This document shows, in pieces, positions 34,632-42,800 of a stretch of DNA of 64,000 nt. Position 1 is the first letter of the stretch, and each line of letters begins with the position of its first letter. Made by a program: the position numbers and the translations under genes. This DNA comes from Krasilnikovia cinnamomea (GTDB lineage Bacteria > Actinomycetota > Actinomycetes > Mycobacteriales > Micromonosporaceae). The notes under the pieces were generated by a model. That model worked only from the letters and a program-made list of their open reading frames with translations. It was not told the origin of the DNA and searched no databases. Location of the stretch: the NCBI RefSeq assembly GCF_004217545.1, contig NZ_SHKY01000001.1:3782001-3846000 (forward strand), written 5' to 3'.

Positions 34632-35897
34632 CTATGCCGCCGGCTCGCACTCGTAGAAGCCGGCACCGTCCAGATACCGCAGCGTCCGTGAATCCCGCAG
34701 CACGACCTCCTCGACCTCGTGCTGCAGATTGACCGCCATCGGGATCGTCATGTCGTCCACGGTACGGCGCAGTGGTCCGCCGGGTTGAACCGCCTCGAGG
34801 ATCTGCACGAAGCTTTCCATGGATCGGATGGCGGCGATGGATTCCGGCCGGTACCGGCGGAGCCTGCCCTCGACGGGCGAGAGCATCGGCACCGTCGCGA
34901 AGAACCGCCGCAGCTGGTACGGCTGGTCGGCCAGGGCGCGGAACTCGTCGGGGCGCAGGTAGGCGTCGACCGCCCAGTCGAGCTGTGACCGGCCGATCGC
35001 CGACGAGGCGTAGTGCGGCAGATCGGCACCGGCCATGCGGGCACCGACCTCGACGAGGCGTGGACCGGAGGGGGTGAGGCGGATTTCCAGGTGTGCCATG
35101 CCGTACCGGATGTCGAGCGCGTCTAGCACCCGGCGGGCGTAAGCCACCAGCGTCTCCTGCACCGGACCCGTACTGGGCATCAGGTAGATGCCGTCCACCA
35201 GGTCACTGGCGCCGTTGACGTTGATCCGGGTGGTTCGCCAGATGTCCGCGACCACATGAACACCGTCCCGGCTCACGGTGTCCACCATGTACTCGGTGCC
35301 CACCAGGGCCTCCTGCGCGACGACTCCCGAGTTGGGTTCCGAGAACACGCTTTCGGCGTCACGCAGCTTGAGGTAGGCCGAGGCCGACTCCTCCGGAGTG
35401 TCGCAGAATGTGACCCCCACACTCGCCGCACTCCGGGTCGGCTTGAGCACCACCGTGCCGCCGAGCTTCTCGTGCCAGGCCCGGACGGCGTCGACGTCCT
35501 CGACCAGCATCTGCCGGGCGGCGGGCACCCCGGCCTGATGGAGAGCTTCGATCATGAGGAACTTGTCCCGCCGCGCGGCGCTCATCCGCGTTCCGTTCGT
35601 CGGCGTGCCGATGCGCTCGCTCAGCGCATCGGCGAGCTCCACTCCGGACTCGCCCGCGGCCAGTACCGCGACGGGCCGGTGCCGCATCAGGCGATCGGCG
35701 GTGGCCTCGATGTCGCCGCCGTGCACCACATTGTCGACGAAGTCCTCGGCCGGCCACGACCCGCCGCGGTAGACCCGCGGCACCTGCGCGGTGCTCTGCA
35801 CCCGTACGCACTCGTAGCCCTGCTCGCGGAACTTCGGAGCCAGGCGACGCGACGGCGCGTACACATCGACCAGGACGACCCGTCCGGGCGCTTCCAT
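34632..35897 (-). CDS. ATP-grasp carboxylate-amine ligase (2)
   Basis: A 421-residue ATP-grasp ligase, only distantly similar to the other copy. Visible features are GTVVLKPTRSAASVGV (ATP loop), VGTEYMVDTVSRDG, and AHLEIRLTPSGPRLVEVGARMAG (metal site). The start at ATG 35897 lies 6 bp after GGAGG; the longer frame runs into the ABC permease gene. It resembles BacD/DdaF-like dipeptide ligases in layout. Two ATP-grasp ligases beside an NRPS-PKS without a thioesterase suggest ATP-driven amide formation in finishing or protecting the product. Confidence 0.86.
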   Translation of the reverse strand: MEAPGRVVLVDVYAPSRRLAPKFREQGYECVRVQSTAQVPRVYRGGSWPAEDFVDNVVHGGDIEATADRLMRHRPVAVLAAGESGVELADALSERIGTPTNGTRMSAARRDKFLMIEALHQAGVPAARQMLVEDVDAVRAWHEKLGGTVVLKPTRSAASVGVTFCDTPEESASAYLKLRDAESVFSEPNSGVVAQEALVGTEYMVDTVSRDGVHVVADIWRTTRINVNGASDLVDGIYLMPSTGPVQETLVAYARRVLDALDIRYGMAHLEIRLTPSGPRLVEVGARMAGADLPHYASSAIGRSQLDWAVDAYLRPDEFRALADQPYQLRRFFATVPMLSPVEGRLRRYRPESIAAIRSMESFVQILEAVQPGGPLRRTVDDMTIPMAVNLQHEVEEVVLRDSRTLRYLDGAGFYECEPAA

Positions 35898-35953
35898 GCG
35901 GAACCTCCAGGTTGTGTTCGTGCTGTGGGCTTCATCCACGAGGACGATGCGGG

Positions 35954-36724
35954 TCAGGTAACGAGGATCCGGCCGAGTCTGCGCGTGGCCACGGCGAACG
36001 CCACCAGCATGACGCCGAGCAGGTAGGCCAGATGCCCCAGGAGTCCCCATCCGATCTGCTCCAGGCACAGCGCCCGGATCAGCTCGACAGCATGGTAGAG
36101 CGGAGTCACCTGCACCACGGCGCCGAGCACGGCGGGATAGGACGACAAGGGAAAGAACGTGGTGCTGAACAGGAACAACGCGACCTGGCCCAACGTCACC
36201 AGGTCAAGATCCTGCCAGCTGCGCAGGAAGGTGGTCACCATCATCCCGAGCGCGGCGAAGGTGAATCCGACCACCGCCGCGGCGGGCAATGCAAGCAACG
36301 CCGACCACCAGGACACCGTGTGCGTCACCACGAGAACGAGCAGGAAGCCGGCGGAGTACACGACGCCGCGCAGCTGTGCCCAGGTCACCTCGCCGGCCGC
36401 GACGTCCCCGATGCCCAGGGGCGTCACCAGCATGGTGTCGTACGCCTTGCGGTGGCGCAGCTTGAAGAAGACGTTGACCGTCGAGTCGTAGACCGCGCCG
36501 TTCATGGCGCTGACCGCGAGCATCGCCGGGGCGACGAAGGTCGCGTACGGCACCGTACGGTCCCCCACGGTGACCGAGTCGATGAGCGAACCGAGCCCGA
36601 ACCCGATGCCGGCGAGATAGAGCAGCGGCTCCACCAGCCCGGACAGCATCACCAACCACACCCGGCGGGCGACCAGGACGTTACGCTCCACGACGGAACC
36701 CACCCGCCACAGCATCGCGATCAC
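35954..36724 (-). CDS. ABC-2 type permease (2)
   Basis: A 256-residue membrane protein with six predicted helices, of the ABC-2 exporter family that includes NodJ and DrrB. It forms the second permease subunit with the upstream gene. The GTG start overlaps the preceding stop (GTGA). Together with the ATPase at 37.5 kb it makes a three-gene exporter within the NRPS-PKS operon, so its cargo is probably the NRPS-PKS product. Confidence 0.9.
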   Translation of the reverse strand: MIAMLWRVGSVVERNVLVARRVWLVMLSGLVEPLLYLAGIGFGLGSLIDSVTVGDRTVPYATFVAPAMLAVSAMNGAVYDSTVNVFFKLRHRKAYDTMLVTPLGIGDVAAGEVTWAQLRGVVYSAGFLLVLVVTHTVSWWSALLALPAAAVVGFTFAALGMMVTTFLRSWQDLDLVTLGQVALFLFSTTFFPLSSYPAVLGAVVQVTPLYHAVELIRALCLEQIGWGLLGHLAYLLGVMLVAFAVATRRLGRILVT

Positions 36725-37509
36725 CGGACCAACCGCCTTCGGCACACCGTGACCGCCAGCAGGAACCCGACGCCTGCCCAGGCCAGCAGCACGGCCACGT
36801 GACCGGCGGCGGATCCCAGCCGCACGGCACCGGTGGCCAGCTCGCGACACAACTGCGCACCGTGATACAGCGGCGTGCAGTAGATCACCGGCTGTACCGC
36901 ATCCGGCAGCACCGCGACCGGCGTGAAGGTGCCGCAGAAGAGGACCATGGGGAGCACCACGAAGCGCAGGAGCACCGTGAGGCTGGCATCGTTGTCCACC
37001 CACAGGGTGTAAGCCACGATTCCTGGAGCGCACGCCAGCCCGACGAGCACTGCCACCGGTACGGCGAGGACGACCAGCGGGGAGGAGGCCGCGCCGAAGG
37101 CCACCATCACGACGGTGAACACCACGGCGGCCATGAGTACGCGCACCGCGATGAACGCCAGGTGCCCGGTGACCAGGGACGTCACACCGATCGGCGCGCC
37201 AATCATCGTGTGGTACGCCTTGTTCCACCGAAGGGCGGCCAGCACCGGATGGGTGCCCTCCGCCGCCGCGATCTGCAGTGCACCGGCGGCCAGCAGACCC
37301 GGTCCCACAAAGCCGAGATAGCCGGCCTCGCCCGCCGGACCGGTGCCGGCACGGTCGACAAGCGTGCCGACGCCCAGCCCGAGCGCGGACAGATACAGCA
37401 CCGGCAGGAGGAACGCCGACACCACGGTCCCTCGCCAGCTACGGCGGTAACGCAGGAACCAGTACTCGAAGGTGCTCGCGACACCCCGCGCCGGACTTGG
37501 TGCCTTCAT
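36721..37509 (-). CDS. ABC-2 type permease (1)
   Basis: A 262-residue ABC-2 permease with six predicted membrane helices after a short cytoplasmic N-terminus (FEYWFLRYRRSWRGTVVSAF). It starts 3 bp after the ATPase stop. It is related to, but clearly different from, the second permease, so the exporter is a heteromer. Confidence 0.9.
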   Translation of the reverse strand: MKAPSPARGVASTFEYWFLRYRRSWRGTVVSAFLLPVLYLSALGLGVGTLVDRAGTGPAGEAGYLGFVGPGLLAAGALQIAAAEGTHPVLAALRWNKAYHTMIGAPIGVTSLVTGHLAFIAVRVLMAAVVFTVVMVAFGAASSPLVVLAVPVAVLVGLACAPGIVAYTLWVDNDASLTVLLRFVVLPMVLFCGTFTPVAVLPDAVQPVIYCTPLYHGAQLCRELATGAVRLGSAAGHVAVLLAWAGVGFLLAVTVCRRRLVR

Positions 37510-37512
37510 CGG

Positions 37513-38427
37513 TCAGTCCACCAACGTCCGGCCGGTCAGCCGCAGGTACACGTCCTCCAGCGAGCCCCGTCGCACCACGACACGGTCCGGTCGAAGGCCC
37601 CGTGCGTGTACCTCGGCCAGCGCCGCGTCACCGTTGTCGACGTACACCAGCAGCCGGTCGAGCAGCGGTTCGACGCGGTATCCGAGCCCGGCGAGCAGTG
37701 GCGCCAGCGCCTGGAGGTCCTCCCGGTCGAAACGCAGCTCCAGCACCTCGCGGGTCGTGTACCTCGCGATGAGCTCGGCGGGCTCGCCGTCGGACACGAT
37801 CTGGCCGCCGTCCAGGACGAGGAGCCGGTCGCACAACTGCTCCGCCTCGTCCATGTAGTGCGTGGTCAACACCATCGTCACGCCCTGCCGGCGGAGGCGG
37901 CCCAGAAGGTCCCACAACACGTGCCGGGCCTGCGGATCCAGCCCCGTGGTGGGTTCGTCCAGCAACAGCAGGTCCGGTTCGTTCACCAGGGACCGGGCGA
38001 TCGTGAGCCGACGGCGCATGCCGCCGGAGAGGGACTCCACCCGGTGCGTCGCACGGTCACCGAGCTGCACCAGGTCCAGCAGCGGACCCGTACGCCCGCG
38101 GATGGTCGCCCGGGACAGTCCGTGGTACCGACCGCAGATGTAGAGGTTCTCCTCGACGGTCAGCTCCAGATCGAGCGAGTCATCCTGCGGCACCACCCCG
38201 AGGCGGGACCGAATCACGCGACCGTCCCGCCGGGGCTCGAGGCCGAGAATGCGGAGCGTGCCGGAGGTGGGTGGAGACACGCAGGCCAGCATGCGCATCG
38301 TCGAGGACTTGCCCGCACCGTTCGGGCCGAGAAGTCCGACCGTCTCACCGCGCGACACCTGGAAGTCGATACCGCCGACCGCGGTGACGTTCCCGTGCTT
38401 CTTCACCAGCCCCTTCGCTTCGATCAT
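37513..38427 (-). CDS. ABC transporter ATPase (DrrA/NodI-like)
   Basis: A 304-residue ATP-binding subunit: Walker A GLLGPNGAGKSSTMR, Q-loop VVPQDDSLDLELT, signature VESLSGGMRRRLTIARSL, Walker B LLLLDEPTTGLDP and H-loop THYMDEAE. The C-terminal 80 residues match the regulatory tail of drug-export ATPases. ATG at 38427 overlaps the stop of the condensation gene (ATGA). It powers the two downstream permeases and likely gives self-resistance. Confidence 0.94.
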   Translation of the reverse strand: MIEAKGLVKKHGNVTAVGGIDFQVSRGETVGLLGPNGAGKSSTMRMLACVSPPTSGTLRILGLEPRRDGRVIRSRLGVVPQDDSLDLELTVEENLYICGRYHGLSRATIRGRTGPLLDLVQLGDRATHRVESLSGGMRRRLTIARSLVNEPDLLLLDEPTTGLDPQARHVLWDLLGRLRRQGVTMVLTTHYMDEAEQLCDRLLVLDGGQIVSDGEPAELIARYTTREVLELRFDREDLQALAPLLAGLGYRVEPLLDRLLVYVDNGDAALAEVHARGLRPDRVVVRRGSLEDVYLRLTGRTLVD

Positions 38428-39854
38428 CGCGGCTGCCGCCAATCCGCTACGAGACCGGCGAACAGGTCGTCCAGCTCGGCCTCCGCACCCGGTCGCCGGT
38501 GGACCGTCACGGGAACCGGAACCGGTACGAGGTCACCGACCGGGGTCCCCGGGGAGGCGACGGCGGCCGCCAGGACGGCGAAGAACTCGCGTGCCAGTGC
38601 CACCGCCGTCGCCTGGGAGACGACACCGGTACGGTTCTCCAGTTCCAGCGTCAGTTCGTCACCGAGCCGGTCGAGCGAGAAGGTGATGTCGTACCGGGCG
38701 GAACCCGTGACCAGCTTCCTGCTCTGCACCTCCCGGGAATCCAGCCGACGCTGCGGGGACGGGTAGTTCTGCAGCAGGAAGAGCGTCTGGAAGAACGGTG
38801 TACGCCCCTGCGGCGTCGGCGGTTCCAGACGGTCGAGAAGCACACCGTACGGAAGGTCCTGGTTCTGCTGCGCTGCCAGGGCCAGCTTCTGGACACGTCC
38901 CACAAGGTCCTGGAAGGTCAGCGCCGCGTCATGCTCGTACGGCATCACGATGGTGTTGACGAAGAAGCCGATGACGTCTTCCCAGCGCTGGGCCGTCCGT
39001 CCCGCCACCGGGGTGCCGACCGCGAATCGGGGCGTGTCGAGCAGTCGCTGCAGGGCCAGCTGGTAGGTCGCCAGCAACACCACGAACAGCGTCGCGCCGC
39101 AGGCGCGGGCCACCCGCTGAGCATCCTGCACGAGGCTCTGCGGGAAGCTCAGCCACACCATGTCCCCCGCCCACCACGGCGCCTGGCCGTCCACCTCATC
39201 GGTCGGCCAGTCGACCGGGGGTGCGGGGTGCCGCAGCAGGTCCTGCCAGTACCGCAGCTGATCGGCGTAGGCGTCGGCGGCCAGCTGCCGACGCTGCCAG
39301 CTCGCGTAGTCCACGTACCGGTGCGCCGGCACCGGCCGTTGCGGCGTCCCCTTCCGGACAATGGCGGCGTACTGGTCATCCAGTTCCGCGAAGAACACCG
39401 GCGACGACCAGCCGTCGTAGGAGATGTGGTGCACGTTGAGCACCAGCACCGCCTCATCGTGCTCGAGCCGGACGAGGTGCGCCCGTAGCACCGGCTCCGC
39501 CGACAGGGCGAAGGGACGCGCGGCCTCGGTCGCACCGACGTCCCGGAGCCGAGCCAGCCGCTCACCGCGCGGCAGGTGCCGCAGGTCGTGCACCTCGATC
39601 GGCAGCTCGCCGGCCGGCCGCAGCACCTGGTACAGCCGGCGCGGCCCGGCGCGGAAGGTGGCGCGCAGCGCTTCATGACGCTCGGCGACACGACGGATCG
39701 CCTCGTCGAGCGCACCGACATCGAGCGGTCCCCGGATCATGGTGGCGACCGGGATGTTGAAGCCGGCCGCCTCCGGGAACCGGCGCTGGTATGCCCAGTG
39801 CCGCTCCTGAGCGATCGCCGCCGGCCACTGGTCGACGAGCCCCGAGGCGGTCAT
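38424..39854 (-). CDS. Free-standing NRPS condensation domain protein
   Basis: A 476-residue single condensation domain with an intact HHxxxDG motif (HHISYDGWS) and the later IGFFVNTIVMPY, RTPFFQTLFLLQNYP motifs of condensing, LCL-like enzymes. It is coupled to the PKS gene by an ATGA overlap. Because no thioesterase or reductase domain follows the PKS ACP, this enzyme is the best candidate for chain release, by condensing the ACP-bound acyl chain with an amine or hydroxyl acceptor. Release is inference; the domain call is firm. Confidence 0.92.
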   Translation of the reverse strand: MTASGLVDQWPAAIAQERHWAYQRRFPEAAGFNIPVATMIRGPLDVGALDEAIRRVAERHEALRATFRAGPRRLYQVLRPAGELPIEVHDLRHLPRGERLARLRDVGATEAARPFALSAEPVLRAHLVRLEHDEAVLVLNVHHISYDGWSSPVFFAELDDQYAAIVRKGTPQRPVPAHRYVDYASWQRRQLAADAYADQLRYWQDLLRHPAPPVDWPTDEVDGQAPWWAGDMVWLSFPQSLVQDAQRVARACGATLFVVLLATYQLALQRLLDTPRFAVGTPVAGRTAQRWEDVIGFFVNTIVMPYEHDAALTFQDLVGRVQKLALAAQQNQDLPYGVLLDRLEPPTPQGRTPFFQTLFLLQNYPSPQRRLDSREVQSRKLVTGSARYDITFSLDRLGDELTLELENRTGVVSQATAVALAREFFAVLAAAVASPGTPVGDLVPVPVPVTVHRRPGAEAELDDLFAGLVADWRQPR

Positions 39855-42800
39855 CGGCCCGTCCCCCGCAGCGGTGCGCGACCCCGGATCGTCGCGGCGA
39901 GGCCCTCGACGGTCGGGTTCTCGAACAGATCCGTCACGCTCACCGCCACACCGCTGCGTTCCTGGATGCGGCCCGCAAGCTGGACCGCGGTGAGCGAGTC
40001 GCCACCCAGTTCGAAGAAGTCGGCACCGTGGCCGATTTCCGGAACGCCCAACGTCTCCGCCCAGATGGCGGCCAGGGTCGAGGCTTCGACGCCGGCCTCC
40101 ACCGACCGCGCCGGTTCGGCCGGTGACGCGGCCACGGGTACGGATGGCGCGGGCCCGGTCAGCCCCGTGACCACGGCCTGCTCGATGCGCGGCGGCGCCG
40201 CGGATTCGGCCCCGTCCGGGTGCACCGAACCGGCGGGCGGCCACTCGGCCGCGGGTACCACCGCCACGTTCGCGGGCGTGCTCTCGGTGAGCAGCCGCAA
40301 CAGCGTCGTCACGCCCTCATCCACGGTGATGCCCGACGTGATGCCCACGGCGTCGGCCACACCGGACGGGGCATCCGGGGCACCGGCCGGTCGCCGCTCC
40401 TGCGTCGACGCCCCGAACGGCACCTTCGTGAAGCCCTCGACCGTCAGCGCGGTGCGACCCATGGGATCGAACAACTGAGCATCGAAGGTGCTCCGCCGGT
40501 CGTCCGAGTGCCGGACGTTCAGCCGGGCCGTGACCCGCCCCGGGAGGTCGCCGTACAGGACGATGCGCCGGCAGGTGAAGGGCACCTGACCACCCGGGGT
40601 GAGCCGAAGCGCGAGAGCCCGGTCGACGAGCGCCGGATGTGCCGTGAAGGTTTCGACCTCGTCCTCGAACTCCTCGGGCAGCACGAGGTCGGCGAGCAGG
40701 ACGTCCGGGTCGTCGGCCAGCCGCCGGACCGAGTCGACGCAGTCGAAGTGCGGACCGAAGTCGAACTGGGTGGTCGTCGTGCCGGCCCGTGCCCCTTCGC
40801 CGGGCGGGACGTCCTCGGCCGGGCCGTCCGGATCGGCTGTGGGCCGTTCCAGGTCCGCATCCACCGTGACGGTCGCGGTGGCGTGCCGGACGGTCCGGCC
40901 CGTCCCGGAGTCCTTCGGCCGCGACTCGACGAACGCCCGCCAGCCACCGGCCGCGGGTGTCAGGCCGACCGTGACCTCCACCGGCCCTGACGGTGCGAGC
41001 GGCGCGGACAGGGTGAGGTCCTCGATGACGAGCGGATCGAGGGCGTTGATTCCCGGCTGAGCGCGTACGGCCCGCGCGAGCAGATCGATGTACGCCGTGC
41101 CCGGCACCGTCGGACGGCCATCCACGACATGCTCCGCCACCAGCCAGTCGGTGGGGTGCAGCAGCTGGGACCACCGTACGCCCGGCGACGCCGCCGGCAC
41201 GCCGCCGAGGGCGGCCATGCCGGTGTTCCGCCACGCCGGCCAGTTGACGCTGAGGGTGAGCAACTCCGGATCTGCGTCCGACATCGCCAGCGCATCCTGA
41301 TAGGCGTTGGCCGCGGCGTAGTCGGCGCTACCGACGAGGCCGTTGAGCGCCGCACGGCTGGAGAAGAAGACGAGGAACCGGACGCCGGGCAGCGACCGGG
41401 CCAGATCACGAAGCACCACGGACCCGGTGACCTTGGGGCGCAGCACCTGGGCGATGCCGTCCCGGGACCGCCGCTCGGCCAGGCCCGCGCCGGGGACGCC
41501 CGCCGCGTGCAGGATTCCGTCGATCGTTCCGTGCCGGGTGACCAGGTCGGCGGCCACCGCCCGCATCGCCTCGGCGTCGGCGACGTCGGCGGCGACAAGC
41601 TGAATCTCCGCGCCCGCGGCGGCCAGAGCGTCCAGTTCACCCTGGACGGCCTCGACGGTGGCCGGGTCGTCGGCGCGTCGTCCCAGCAGGACCAGCCGTG
41701 GGCGCAGGCCGGTGTCCGCGAGGCCCTGCGCCGCCGCGAGGCCGAGCGCGCCCAGCCCCCCGGTGATGAGGTAGACGCCGCGGCGCACCAGCGCCGCGGG
41801 GCTGGGTCCGTCGGGCCGAAGCCGGGTCCGGTCCGGCAGCCAGCGGCGGTTGCCCCGCAGCGCGACAACCGGCTCCGTGGCGGCTGAGGTCAGCTCGGTC
41901 GCGAGCACGGCCTCGGTGACGCCCCGGATGTCGATCATGCGGATCCGTGCCGTGCCCGCCTCCAGGGCGATGGACCGGACCAGTCCGGTCACCGCTGCGC
42001 GGGCCGGAACCACGCCTTCGGCAGCGGTCGCGTCGACGGCGCTTTTGGCGACCACGACCAGCGGAGCCTGGCGTAGCCCGGTGTCCCGGGCGCGGGCCGC
42101 CGCCTGGAACAGCTCGAGGGGCGACCAGAACGTGGCGTCCATCAGCGACGGGTCGTCCGGGGGCAGGTCCCCGGAGACCGGGTCGAGGCATCGGGCGTGC
42201 ACCAGCAGCTCGGGCACCACGTCCCGGTCCCGGAGAAACGCGAACAGAGCGTCGAGGCCGCCGGCGTCCGGCCGGACGACACACCGGTGCGGACGCAGGT
42301 CGCTGGTGTCGCCGAAGGTGACGGCGAGGGGACGGTAACCGGCCCGTTGAACCGCGCCGAGGACCGTCTGCGCCTGGTTCGCGTTCTCGGGCAGGACCAC
42401 CACGGCGGTTCCCCGGCGGGGTGCACCGACGGGTGCGCCCAGCACCACGGCATCCGGTCGCCAGCCGGGCAGAACGACCACCGGCTCCGAGGATGCGGGC
42501 GCTGCTGCCGCCACCGGCGCCGCGGCGAGGTCCGCGGATGTCACCGTCGCGGTGGCGACATCCGGCGTGCGGGTGGGGGCTGGGGCGTCCGGGGTGGGGA
42601 GCCAGAAGCGGCGCCGCTGGTACGGGTAGGTCGGTAGCGACACCCTGCGCGGCTCACCGGCACGCGGCACCTGGGTCCAGTCCAGCGGCGCGCCGCCGGC
42701 CCACAACTCGGCGAGCGTGTCCTGGAAGCAGTCCCAGTCGTCCCGCCCCGCGCCGCGTCCCAGCACGCCGACCGACCGGTGGCCGGCCTGCCGGATCGTC

